Assembly: GCF_029633825.1 (NCBI RefSeq)
Contig: NZ_CP090641.1
Location: 2,542,001 to 2,606,000, forward strand
Direction: 5' to 3'
DNA length: 64,000 nt
Source: Burkholderia contaminans
GTDB lineage: Bacteria > Pseudomonadota > Gammaproteobacteria > Burkholderiales > Burkholderiaceae
A model generated the notes under the pieces. That model did not search any database. It saw only the letters and a program-made list of their open reading frames with translations, and was not told where the DNA came from. Both the position numbers and the translations under genes were made by a program. Every line of letters begins with the position of its first letter. Within the stretch, counting starts at the first letter, position 1. This document shows, one piece after another, positions 7,643 to 15,868 of the stretch.

Positions 7643-8947
7643 ATGATCGCGCATGCAGCGCGACGCGCCGCCGCACAAGAAAGCAAGCGCAGCAGGGGAA
7701 TCGACTTGAATCGTCAGCAATCGTGGACGCGTACGGCGGCGCCCGGAGAAATCATCTACTCCGAGGGCTTTGCGGGTGAGCCCGTCATCTTCTTGATCAC
7801 CGACGGCAAGGTCGAGCTGTCCACACGATGCGAAGACAAGCGCGTCGTCGTCGCGACCCTCGGCCGCGGCGAGTTCTTCGGTGAATCGGCGTTGCTCGCG
7901 GCCGAGCCGCGCGCTCATACCGCGAAGGCACTTTCATTCTGTCAGCTCACGGTCGTGCCGGCCGGCATGCTCGATGAAGAAATCGAGCGCGTGTCGGCGC
8001 TGCTGCGCCACATCGTGCGAACGATGATCCGCCGCGTGAAGCGCAAGGACGACCAACTCGCCACCTACACCCATGCCGACTTCATGCCGGGCGTGCTGTC
8101 GTATGCGCATGTGCTGTCGCTGATGGCGGGCGCCGAAGCGCGCGATGGCGGCGACACGTGGGCGCGCCGGCCGATGCAGGCCCATGCGGCCGAAACCTCG
8201 GTGCCGCTCGCCGAAGTGATCCGCAAATGCCGCGCGATTGCCGGCCATTCGCGGCCGCACGTGCTCGCGATGCTGCGACGCATGGAGAAGCTCAATCTCG
8301 TCACGATCGAAGCAGCGCAGGCGGACCATGCGGGCGGGGCGGTCGACTACGCGGCGTCGTCGGATGCGCGCCAGGTCGTCACGTTCGACGCCGCGCGCGT
8401 GATCGATCGCGCGCAGCAGGTGGCCGATCACGATCTCGACCTGTCGATCAACAGCGAACTCGAACTCATCGAGCTGGCCGATCTCGAAGCGCTGATCGGC
8501 GTCGAGAAGACGATGCTGCTCAACAAGCTGTCGAACGGCGAGATTGCCGACGAGTTGTTCGCGTTCCGCAAATCGAAGGTCCTCAGTTACGTCGAACAGA
8601 AGGGCGTGACGTACTTCTCGCGGCGCAACGCGCGCCGTGGAGAGGTGCGCTCGCTGGAGGATCTCGTGTCGATCGACCAGCGCACGCTGTTCGACGTCAT
8701 CAGCACGTTCGACACCTACGATCTCGCGAAGCTCGTCGCGAATCTCGACGATCGCGCGGTGGCCGACAAGCTGTTCTCCGTGATGACCGAGGCGCGGCGC
8801 AACGAGGTGTCGTGGGTGATGCGTCGCGAGCTCAAGCTCGATCCGGTCGAGATCGAGGATATCGAGCAGCGCGTGCTGGATGCCGTTCGCGCGGCAAAGG
8901 CGCCGGCGGTGGGCACCGTGCCTGTCGCATCGGCTTCGGACGCATGA
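7643..8947 (+). CDS. Cyclic-nucleotide-binding domain / FliG C-domain-like fusion
   Basis: This 434-residue cytosolic protein has three parts. Residues about 25-135 are a CRP-type cNMP-binding beta-roll (PGEIIYSEGFAGEPVIFLIT, then RGEFFGESALLAAEPR). Residues about 185-225 look like a winged-helix remnant (PLAEVIRKCRAIAGHSRPHV). Residues about 275-420 look like FliG armadillo/torque segments: SLEDLVSIDQRTLFDVIS, DLAKLVANLDDRAVADKLF, then PVEIEDIEQRVLDAV, which parallel the FliG C-domain. It lies 13 bases before a MotA-like gene. A TTG at 7706, with its own GGGGAA, is an alternative start. Inference: a rotor-like adaptor that couples a nucleotide or stress signal to the stator encoded next to it. 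The FliG assignment is by eye. Confidence 0.6.
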   Translation: MIAHAARRAAAQESKRSRGIDLNRQQSWTRTAAPGEIIYSEGFAGEPVIFLITDGKVELSTRCEDKRVVVATLGRGEFFGESALLAAEPRAHTAKALSFCQLTVVPAGMLDEEIERVSALLRHIVRTMIRRVKRKDDQLATYTHADFMPGVLSYAHVLSLMAGAEARDGGDTWARRPMQAHAAETSVPLAEVIRKCRAIAGHSRPHVLAMLRRMEKLNLVTIEAAQADHAGGAVDYAASSDARQVVTFDAARVIDRAQQVADHDLDLSINSELELIELADLEALIGVEKTMLLNKLSNGEIADELFAFRKSKVLSYVEQKGVTYFSRRNARRGEVRSLEDLVSIDQRTLFDVISTFDTYDLAKLVANLDDRAVADKLFSVMTEARRNEVSWVMRRELKLDPVEIEDIEQRVLDAVRAAKAPAVGTVPVASASDA

Positions 8948-8960
8948 CGAGGAGACGCGC

Positions 8961-9725
8961 ATGGACCTGTTGACCCTGGCCGGTGTGCTGTTGGGCGGTG
9001 CGGCGATCGTGTTCGGTTTCGCGCTGGAAGGCGGGCATTTCTCGATGCTGTTCCAGTTCGAGGCGCTCATCATTGTGCTCGGCGGCACGCTCGGCGCGGT
9101 GATGATCCAGAACACGTGGGCGCGCTTCTTTGACGCGGTGAAGCAGCTGCGGCTCGCGTTCGTCCGTGCGCGCGAGGTCGATCGCAAGAACCTGTCCGAC
9201 CTGCTCGAATGGGGCGACCGCGCGAAGCTCGACGGGCTGCTTGCATTCGAATCGATGGACGTGAGCGGCATCCATCCGTTCGCGCGCCGCGGGCTCGAAC
9301 TGCTGGCGAACGGCGTATCGACCGCCGTGCTCGAAGACGCGCTGCAGCGCGAACTCGATGCCTACGAACGCAGCCGCCTCGCCGCTGCGCGCGTGTGGCA
9401 GCAGGCGGGCGGCTATGCGCCGACGTTCGGCATTCTCGGGTCGGTGCTCGGGCTCGTGCAGGTGACGAGCCATATGCTCGAACCGGCGCAGCTCGGGCCG
9501 GGCATCGCGGTTGCGTTCATCGCGACGCTGTACGGGCTGGCGTTCGCCAACCTCGTGTTCCTGCCGCTTTACGGCAAGCTGCGCGCGCAGATCGACAGCG
9601 AGCTGCGGTTTCGCAAGCTGTATCTCGACGGCTTGCTCGCGATCTCGCGCAAGGAATCGCCGCACACGATCGAGACGCGCCTGACCGGCGACGTGCGCGG
9701 GCGCGCGGTCGAATCGCTCGCGTGA
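8961..9725 (+). CDS. MotA-like stator protein (MotC/PomA size class)
   Basis: This 254-residue inner-membrane protein shows the MotA/TolQ/ExbB arrangement: two N-terminal TM segments (about 1-22 and 30-52), a cytoplasmic loop, and two C-terminal TM segments. The loop has the MotA pattern KLDGLLAFESMDVSGIHPFA, with Lys eight residues before the Glu where PomA has Arg. The conserved Pro lies in GGYAPTFGILGSVLGLVQVT before TM3. It is a proton or sodium channel subunit partnered with the MotB-like protein downstream. Starts at ATG 8961, after GAGGAGA. Its length matches the short PomA/MotC class. The main motA of Burkholderia is expected elsewhere, so this would be a second stator. Confidence 0.88.
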   Translation: MDLLTLAGVLLGGAAIVFGFALEGGHFSMLFQFEALIIVLGGTLGAVMIQNTWARFFDAVKQLRLAFVRAREVDRKNLSDLLEWGDRAKLDGLLAFESMDVSGIHPFARRGLELLANGVSTAVLEDALQRELDAYERSRLAAARVWQQAGGYAPTFGILGSVLGLVQVTSHMLEPAQLGPGIAVAFIATLYGLAFANLVFLPLYGKLRAQIDSELRFRKLYLDGLLAISRKESPHTIETRLTGDVRGRAVESLA

Positions 9726-9764
9726 TGCGCGTGTGTCGTACGACGAACCCGGAATGCCAATCGC

Positions 9765-10445
9765 ATGACTGCTCGAACTGACGGCGCATCCGCCGCCGAC
9801 CGCGACGACGACGAACTCGAAGGCGCGCAATCTGGCCGCTGGCTGATTTCGTACGCGGATCTCATCACGACGCTGATGGTGCTGTTTCTCGCGTTGTACG
9901 TGCTCCAGCTCGCGAAATACAACGCGCTCGATGCGCGGTACCAGACGCTCGCGCGGCATGCGGAAAGCGCGGTGAGTGCATCCGCTGCTGCGACCGCTAC
10001 CGTGACGCCTGAGCACTCGCCGCCGTGGCTCGCCTTGCTCGATTCGTTGAAGTCGAATGGCCGGATCTCGCTCGTGAAAGCGCCGCATGGCGTCGAGATC
10101 GGCATCGACGCGAAGATCCTGTTCAACGTAGGCGATGCGCGCCTGCTGCCCGATTCGTCGCCGGTGCTGAACCAGATCGCGCAGGCACTCAGCGATCACG
10201 CGACCGGCGAGATTCTCGTCGAAGGCCACACCGACAGCGTGCCGATCGCGAACGCGAAATACGAATCGAACTGGGAGCTGTCGTCGGCGCGGGCGGGGAG
10301 CGTCGTGCGCTACCTGACCGAGCGCGGCGTCGCACCGCACCGGCTCGCGGCGATCGGGCGGGCCGATACGCAGCCGCTCGTCGCGGGGGACGATGCCGCC
10401 GCGCGGGCGCGCAACCGGCGGGTGACGATCTTCGTTGCATATTGA
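9765..10445 (+). CDS. MotB-like stator protein with OmpA peptidoglycan-binding domain
   Basis: This 226-residue protein has a single TM segment near the N-terminus carrying the essential MotB aspartate (GRWLISYADLITTLMVLFLA; Asp32 equivalent in YAD). A short periplasmic linker (about 55-85) leads to an OmpA-like domain (about 90-226) with ILVEGHTDSVPI and the C-terminal RARNRRVTIFV peptidoglycan-binding pattern. The linker is shorter than in E. coli MotB. It pairs with the MotA-like protein 39 bases upstream. Together with the cNMP/FliG-like protein it completes a candidate stator/rotor-adaptor set. Confidence 0.88.
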   Translation: MTARTDGASAADRDDDELEGAQSGRWLISYADLITTLMVLFLALYVLQLAKYNALDARYQTLARHAESAVSASAAATATVTPEHSPPWLALLDSLKSNGRISLVKAPHGVEIGIDAKILFNVGDARLLPDSSPVLNQIAQALSDHATGEILVEGHTDSVPIANAKYESNWELSSARAGSVVRYLTERGVAPHRLAAIGRADTQPLVAGDDAAARARNRRVTIFVAY

Positions 10446-10566
10446 TTGGCGCTGAATTTTCGTTGTTCGCGCATCTATAAGCGGCCGCATATGTCCGCCT
10501 GACAACGACATAACGAATCTCGCATGATGAACATGTGAGATCAGCGATGCGGTTCTGCGCGTGCAT

Positions 10567-10574
10567 GCCGATAA
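10567..10574 (+). promoter_or_regulatory. Sigma-28 -10 element upstream of the chemoreceptor gene
   Basis: GCCGATAA is an 8/8 match to the FliA -10 box, 41 bases before the chosen ATG of the MCP gene. No TAAA is found 15 bases upstream, so the -35 is poor and this is only a half-match. Confidence 0.4.
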
Positions 10575-10614
10575 CCCAAACTGGCTCAGACCGAGCGGTT
10601 ATCGAGGGTTCCCC

Positions 10615-12477
10615 ATGCATTTCTGGCGCAAGCTTTCCATACAGAACAAGCTGATTCTCAGCATGACGAGTTGCCTGCTCGTGTTCGTCGCGATCTCGAG
10701 CGGGCTCAGCATCCGCCTGATCGGCAACGCGGTGCGCGATCGCGTCGTGCGCGAAGAGCTGCCGACGGCCGTGAACGGCATCCGCGCCGACGTGCAGCGG
10801 CAGATGGCCGGGCCGATCGCCGCGTCGCGGATTCTCGCGCGCGATGCGTTCCTGCTGCAATGGGAAGCCGAGGGCGAACCCGACGCCGGCACGCGCAACT
10901 GGATCCAGCTCGCGAAGAACGTGAAGGACGAGCAGAAGGCCGCGTCGGTGCAGTGGGTGTCCGTGAAGAGCGGCAACTACTACAACGAATCGGGCCTGCA
11001 GCGGAAGGTGACCGACAAGGATCAGTGGCTGACCGGCTTCCTGTCGTCCGGCAAGGCGTTCGACGTGAACATGGACCGCGAAGTGACTGTCGGCGGCTAC
11101 ATGATGTTCATCAACAGCCGTGTTGAACTCGATGGCGTGCCGATCGGTGCTGCGTGCATGAGCCTGTCCGTCGATGCGCTCGCGAAGGGTATCGCTGCTT
11201 ACCGGATCGGCGAGACCGGGTTCGCGTATCTCGTGCGTCCCGACGGCGCGATCATGATGCATCGCGATTCGTCGCTGATCGACGGCAAGCATTTCATGAA
11301 GGATCAGCAGGGGTTGCCGGGGGATGCGTCGTCGACGCTGTTGGCCGGGCGGCCGTATGCGTACCTGAGCTACAACGGTGATGGCGGGGCGCGGTTCATC
11401 GCGACGTCGTTCATTCCGGAGTTGAACGCGTATGTGGTCGTCGAGGTGCCGCAAGCTGAGTTGCTGGGGCCGGTGACGCGTGCGATCCGCAGTGCCGCGC
11501 TGGTTGCGGCGGTGGTGGGGCTGGGTGTCGCGTTGCTCGTGATCTGGCTGGTGGGGCGTGCGATTGCCGCGCCGATTCGTCGCGCGGCGACACTGCTGTC
11601 GGAGATCGCCAGCGGGCAGGGTGACCTCACGCGCCGGATGACGGTCGAGAGCCAGGACGAGATCGGGCAGTTGTCGGATGCGTTCAACCGGTTCGTGTCG
11701 TCGCTGTCGACGCTGGTGCACAGCATTCGCGCGGCTTCCTCGTCGATTGCAACCGGGTCGGCGCAGATTGCGACGGGGAATGCGGACCTCAGCGAACGCA
11801 CCGAAGGGCAGTCGAGCAACCTGGAGCGCACGGCTTCGTCGATGGAAGAGATCACGGCCGTGGTGCGGAACAACACCGAAACGGCAACGACGGCCGCGAA
11901 GATGATCAACGGTGCCGCCGATACGGCGGCGCGCGGCGGGCAGGTGGTGGGCGAAGTCGTGACCACGATGCAGGAGATCAGCGACGCGTCGCAGCGGATC
12001 TCCGAGATCATCGTGATGATCGACAGTATTTCGTTTCAGACGAATATTCTTGCGTTGAATGCGGCTGTGGAGGCGGCGCGGGCCGGGGAGCAGGGGCGCG
12101 GGTTTGCAGTGGTGGCTTCTGAGGTGCGGAATCTGGCGCAGCGCAGCGCGCAGGCGGCGAAGGAGATCAAGACGCTGATCGAGCATAGCGCGGGGACGGT
12201 GAATACCGGGTCGCGGCTGGTGAGTGAGGCGGGGAAGGTGATGCGCGATGTTGTTTCGCAGGTTCAGGGGGTGAGCGCGATGATGAGCGAGATCGCTGAA
12301 GCGAGCCTGGAGCAGAGCGCCGGGATCGATCAGATCGGGGACGCGGTGCAGTCGCTCGATCAGATGACGCAGCAGAATGCGGCGTTGGTGGAGGAAAGTG
12401 CAGCGGCTGCCGCGAGCTTGAAGCAGCAGGCGGCGGAATTGACTCGATTAGTGTCGGCTTTCAAGGTGGATGAGTAA
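10615..12477 (+). CDS. Methyl-accepting chemotaxis protein
   Basis: This 620-residue transmembrane chemoreceptor begins at ATG 10615 (after GAGGG); an upstream in-frame GTG at 10561 would overlap the candidate sigma-28 -10. Layout: TM1 about 10-32, a periplasmic Cache-like sensor domain about 35-285 ([20 protein letters not shown]), TM2 about 298-320, HAMP about 320-375 and the MCP signalling coiled coil to the end. The hairpin tip that binds CheA/CheW is [20 protein letters not shown]. No C-terminal NWETF-like CheR tether is seen. It is adjacent to MotAB-like genes and may share their flagellar control. The ligand is unknown. Confidence 0.93.
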   Translation: MHFWRKLSIQNKLILSMTSCLLVFVAISSGLSIRLIGNAVRDRVVREELPTAVNGIRADVQRQMAGPIAASRILARDAFLLQWEAEGEPDAGTRNWIQLAKNVKDEQKAASVQWVSVKSGNYYNESGLQRKVTDKDQWLTGFLSSGKAFDVNMDREVTVGGYMMFINSRVELDGVPIGAACMSLSVDALAKGIAAYRIGETGFAYLVRPDGAIMMHRDSSLIDGKHFMKDQQGLPGDASSTLLAGRPYAYLSYNGDGGARFIATSFIPELNAYVVVEVPQAELLGPVTRAIRSAALVAAVVGLGVALLVIWLVGRAIAAPIRRAATLLSEIASGQGDLTRRMTVESQDEIGQLSDAFNRFVSSLSTLVHSIRAASSSIATGSAQIATGNADLSERTEGQSSNLERTASSMEEITAVVRNNTETATTAAKMINGAADTAARGGQVVGEVVTTMQEISDASQRISEIIVMIDSISFQTNILALNAAVEAARAGEQGRGFAVVASEVRNLAQRSAQAAKEIKTLIEHSAGTVNTGSRLVSEAGKVMRDVVSQVQGVSAMMSEIAEASLEQSAGIDQIGDAVQSLDQMTQQNAALVEESAAAAASLKQQAAELTRLVSAFKVDE

Positions 12478-12514
12478 AGTCTGATTCGCGATTTAGAATA
12501 AGGCGTTTCTGAGG

Positions 12515-12547
12515 GACGGCTGTCGTGGATTCACGGCAGCCGTTTTT
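12515..12547 (+). terminator. Rho-independent terminator after the MCP gene
   Basis: The long stem ACGGCTGTCGTG / CACGGCAGCCGT (one bulge) with a short loop is followed by TTTTT. It lies about 40 bases after the MCP stop. Confidence 0.85.
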
Positions 12548-12582
12548 GCATGTCGGCGCGGGATTCGGTAACGCTTATAAAA

Positions 12583-13136
12583 ATGAAACGCATTTCCAAG
12601 TGGAAGATCGGAGTGGGGCCGGTGATGCTCGTCGCGGTGGTGGCTGCGGTGGGGCGAAGGTGATTGCGTTGTCTACCGATTCCTATCTTTCTTATCGGAA
12701 GAAAGCCGTCGACGCGATTACAGCAGCGCGGGTGGAGGATCAGGTGGATCTGGACAAGAAATACATGGTCGAGGTGAATGCGCGTCTGGTTAAGCTTGTT
12801 GGCGCCGTCAAGGCGAAAGGGCTTTCCGGGAAGGTGGGGACTACCGTGCAGAGCCTCGTTGTCGATAACGGGATGACGCCGAGGGCGGATGGGGTTTTCC
12901 TAAAGTCGAATGACGGGACGGTGAGCCTTGTTGTCACAACGGTGCCGCTTTTGAAGGCTTGGGTAGGGGATGTGGGGATCAAGTATACGGATGATGTTGC
13001 CGTTATCTTCGAGAGCGAGACGTTTTATACGGACTTGTTTGGGGATGATGAGGCGGTGTTTCCGTTTCCATGTCGAAACGAATGCAATTTATTCTGGCTT
13101 CCGCAACGCTTACCGTATACATTGAACAGACACTAA
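12583..13136 (+). pseudogene. Membrane-anchored unknown protein, frameshifted
   Basis: Two frames together make one plausible protein. Frame A starts ATG 12583 (MKRISKWKIGVGPVMLVAVV) and reaches a stop at 12661-12663 after 26 residues. The other frame opens across that point and reads KVIALSTDSYLSYRKKAVDA onward to about residue 180. Adding one G in the G run at about 12651-12655 joins them as AAVGAKVIALST, restoring a TM anchor and a ~150-residue exported domain. The C-terminal end (PFPCRNECNLFW onward) looks unlike the rest and may be out of register as well. The 203-residue open frame from 12525 overlaps the terminator stem and has no sensible start. Family unknown. It may be a pseudogene, a phase-variable run or an assembly error. 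Confidence 0.5.
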
Positions 13137-13217
13137 ACCTAATGGCAGGTATCGCCTCTGTGAGGCCGACCGTGCCCACGACGTAGCACGGACTTGCCGG
13201 CAAAAAACGGGGACCAT

Positions 13218-13511
13218 ATGGGAAATATTATAATCGAGGCTATCGCTAATAAGAAATTAATTGAGTTTTATTATAATAATTGTCTGAGAATTGCCGAGCC
13301 TCATGTATATGGGGTTACAAATGGCGTCAGGCAAGTTCTCGCTTATCAAATCGGGGGGCAAAGCAGCAACGGTGTACTCCCTGACTGGCGGCGTTTCGAC
13401 CTCGGCCAGATGTCAAAAATTGCGATCCTCGCTCAAACATTTCCTGGGCGCCGTCCCATCCCGTCTGGGAAGCATAGCTCTTGGGATTCGCGTATAGCCA
13501 TCGTTGACTAG
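13218..13511 (+). CDS. Short WYL-like domain protein
   Basis: This 97-residue protein starts at ATG 13218 (MGNIIIEAIANKKLIEFYYN), after GGGGACC. It contains EPHVYGVTNGVRQVLAYQIG, then PDWRRFDLGQM, TFPGRRPI and a terminal WDSRIAIVD. This is the short stand-alone relative of the WYL ligand-binding domain, which is common in regulators of defence genes. There is no DNA-binding domain. The first 80 bases are markedly AT-rich compared with the chromosome, marking entry into foreign DNA. It stands immediately upstream of a defence-type gene group and may sense nucleotides or nucleic acid there (inference). Confidence 0.65.
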   Translation: MGNIIIEAIANKKLIEFYYNNCLRIAEPHVYGVTNGVRQVLAYQIGGQSSNGVLPDWRRFDLGQMSKIAILAQTFPGRRPIPSGKHSSWDSRIAIVD

Positions 13512-13696
13512 ATTTCCGCAGACACGCGCTAATGGTTTTTGCTGGATACCTCAGCAAACCGGACAGTCGTAGGTCGCAAGATAGCGGTGCGATAAACGTT
13601 TGCAATTGAACCAGCGATAGAGTGCTTTTTGGGGATGCCACATCGGTGTCGGCAGATCTATCTTCGCTAAAAAGGCACAAGAAGCTCGAGCCCATA

Positions 13697-15577
13697 ATGA
13701 AGATACAATCCGTTCGAATAAAAAATTTCCGCACGTTGAAAGACGTGGCGATTCCCTTCGATTCCATTACGACGTTCATCGGGCCCAACGGGGCCGGCAA
13801 GTCCACTGTGCTTCGTGCCCTCGACTGGTACTTTAACGGCAAACCCGGTTCACTAACGGAGAAGGACTGTTCTTTCGGGGCGACCGACGAAGACGTCGAG
13901 GTTCAGGTTACATTCGCTGACCTTACCGACAAGGATCGAGACGAGCTTGGCAAGTATGCTCCTGCAGGGGTCATGACCTTCACCGCGTGGAAGCGCCGCA
14001 GCCCAGACGGAGCTGAAAGTTTATCTGCGAACTCGAAGAGTTACCCACCATTCAACGCCATCCGCAGCAAAGGATCCGCTGCCGATAAGAAAGTGGCTTA
14101 CAACGATCTGCGGAGCTCTGATTCGTCGCTGGCTCTTCCGGCTTGGACTAGTGCAGACGCTGCTAACCAAGTTATGACGGCTTGGGAGGCTGGCCATACT
14201 GAGCAACTGACCGAAGCTCCGGAGTCTTTGCAGACCAACTTTTTCGGCTTCAATAGCGGGGGCAAGATGAGTGGACTTTTTGACTTCGTCTTGGTCACTG
14301 CAGACCTTCGGGCGAGCGAGGAGTCGATCGACGGAAAATCGAGCATCATTGGTCGAATTCTTGAGCGTTCAGTCGATCGCGCTGCGGCTGATGAGGAGAT
14401 TGCGAAGATCGTCGAGGAGTCACGCGCAAAGCAGCAGAATATTTACGAGGAGAAATTCAAAGCGCAGCTTGACGCCATAACGGCGCAGCTCAACGAAGTC
14501 GTCTCATCTTACTCACCCGGTCGGGCTGTCAGGGTTTCGCCTGCAGAGGTTGAGCTCAAGGCCCCTCGAACCACATTCGAGGTGGCGATACGCGACGGTA
14601 CAACCGAGACTGCGGTAGAGCGGCAGGGGCATGGTTTTCAGCGCACGCTTTTGATTTCCGCGCTTCAGCTTTTGGCGCAGTCGGGGGCAGCGTCGACAGA
14701 AGGTGTCATCTGCCTGGCGATCGAAGAGCCAGAACTATTTCAGCACCCTATTCAAGCTCAGACGTTCGCGAAGGTGCTCAGGTCGCTTGCCGAGGACACC
14801 GGTAAGCGCATTCAGGTAGCTTATGCTACTCATAGCCCTTACTTCCTTGAGGCCCGACATTTCGATCAGGTCCGGAGGCTGACGAGATCATCTGACGAGA
14901 TTCCTGTCGTAACTGTCCACCTCGCGACGGTTGCTGACGTGAAGGCCAAACTTAACGGTGTGGTTAGCGCCGACACAGTTGAGCGCCAGTTGGACGGCAT
15001 CGTGGCAAATCAGCTTACTGTGGCACTCTTCGCGCATCGCGCCTTTCTCGTGGAGGGTACGACAGAGTCGTCAGTGTTCTATGGTATTGGCGATAAGACT
15101 TCGCTCGGCTCGCTTGAGGCCGCTGGCATCTCCATCGTCCCGGTGGGAGGTAAGGCATCCATTCCACTTGCTCACGCGATCCTGACTTGTATCGGTATCC
15201 CGGTCTACGCGCTCTTTGATGCGGATGGCGGATTTGAGGCGCGGGCGAAGGCCAATGGGAAGGCGCAAAGCAAGATCGATGAGGAGCGGAAGGGCCATGT
15301 AGCAGCGAATCGTGCGGCGCTTAGGTACTTCTGTCGAACCGAGGAGGATTTCCCATCTGCCATCGTTGCAGATCAGGTAGCGATCTTTGAGGATCACCTT
15401 GAATCATTCTTGACGGCGAACTGGGTTGAATGGATCACCGCTTGTAAAGACGTTGAGGCTGCGGCAGGAATTAGTCTCGCGAAAAATCAACTCGCATATC
15501 GGACGGCTACACTTAAGGCCGATGGCACGGTGCCAGAAATGCTCATGCAGATTCTGGCCAAGGTGGAGGGTGAGTAA
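13697..15577 (+). CDS. OLD-family ATP-dependent endonuclease (AAA ATPase + TOPRIM)
   Basis: A 626-residue protein with an SMC-like ABC ATPase (about 1-430) fused to a TOPRIM nuclease domain (about 445-626). Walker A is GPNGAGKST (about 33-41), the signature region is RQGHGFQRTLLISALQLLAQ, Walker B is CLAIEEPELFQHP and the H-loop is YATHSPYFLE. TOPRIM has the acidic FLVEGTTESSVFYG and ALFDADGG. Start ATG 13697 begins the typical MKIQSVRIKNFRTLKDV; no good Shine-Dalgarno is seen. This is the architecture of OLD nucleases and of GajA. No UvrD-type GajB is next to it, so it is not a Gabija pair. With neighbouring peptidase and HNH genes, an anti-phage role is likely (inference). Confidence 0.88.
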   Translation: MKIQSVRIKNFRTLKDVAIPFDSITTFIGPNGAGKSTVLRALDWYFNGKPGSLTEKDCSFGATDEDVEVQVTFADLTDKDRDELGKYAPAGVMTFTAWKRRSPDGAESLSANSKSYPPFNAIRSKGSAADKKVAYNDLRSSDSSLALPAWTSADAANQVMTAWEAGHTEQLTEAPESLQTNFFGFNSGGKMSGLFDFVLVTADLRASEESIDGKSSIIGRILERSVDRAAADEEIAKIVEESRAKQQNIYEEKFKAQLDAITAQLNEVVSSYSPGRAVRVSPAEVELKAPRTTFEVAIRDGTTETAVERQGHGFQRTLLISALQLLAQSGAASTEGVICLAIEEPELFQHPIQAQTFAKVLRSLAEDTGKRIQVAYATHSPYFLEARHFDQVRRLTRSSDEIPVVTVHLATVADVKAKLNGVVSADTVERQLDGIVANQLTVALFAHRAFLVEGTTESSVFYGIGDKTSLGSLEAAGISIVPVGGKASIPLAHAILTCIGIPVYALFDADGGFEARAKANGKAQSKIDEERKGHVAANRAALRYFCRTEEDFPSAIVADQVAIFEDHLESFLTANWVEWITACKDVEAAAGISLAKNQLAYRTATLKADGTVPEMLMQILAKVEGE

Positions 15578-15579
15578 TC

Positions 15580-15672
15580 GTGCACGAAATCATCTGCCCG
15601 CATTGTGGGAGCCCGACGATGGCGACTAAATTCGCCGAACTTAAGAATGACGGCGCATCCGATTCTGAATGA
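15580..15672 (+). CDS. Possible 30-residue CxxC peptide after the OLD gene
   Basis: A GTG-started frame begins 3 bases after the OLD stop, with GGAGGGTGAG just upstream as ribosome binding site. It encodes HEIICPHCGSPTMATKFAEL and ten more residues, so it holds one zinc-knuckle half (CPHC). Length alone makes it uncertain; the ribosome binding site may belong to coupled translation from the nuclease gene. Confidence 0.35.
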   Translation: MHEIICPHCGSPTMATKFAELKNDGASDSE

Positions 15673-15676
15673 GTCA

Positions 15677-15803
15677 GAGTACCTATGTCCGGGGCGCGTC
15701 TTGTACACGTAGATCACCTGTATAGGGCTGAGCCAGGCCAAACAGACAGCGTTATATCGTCTGACTCAGCTCGGCCAGTTTCGGTTAGTCGACATAGGCA
15801 CTC
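15677..15803. repeat. Inverted-repeat-bounded 127-base element in a gene gap
   Basis: GAGTACCTATGTC (15677-15689) and GACATAGGCACTC (15791-15803) are 13-base inverted repeats with one mismatch. They bound almost all of the gap between the OLD and peptidase genes. It contains no open frame. A MITE-like remnant or a structured RNA/regulatory region are both possible. Confidence 0.35.
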
Positions 15804-15868
15804 GGATCGCCGACAATTACTGAAAATACGCACTTGCAAATGTGCACAAATTTCTTGCCGGAGCATGC

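Noticed and set aside
8961..10445. Zorya-type defence genes (ZorA/ZorB are also MotA/MotB-like)
   Set aside because: The MotA-like protein lacks the long C-terminal tail of ZorA, no ZorC/D/E-like genes follow, and the promoter is flagellar.
12525..12582. Start of the 203-codon frame at 12525
   Set aside because: This start lies inside the MCP terminator stem and the first 40 residues are unlike the rest; a start at 12583 in another frame plus a frameshift explains the data better.
13697..15577. Gabija system (GajA plus GajB)
   Set aside because: The OLD/TOPRIM protein fits GajA, but no UvrD/PcrA-type helicase is next to it.
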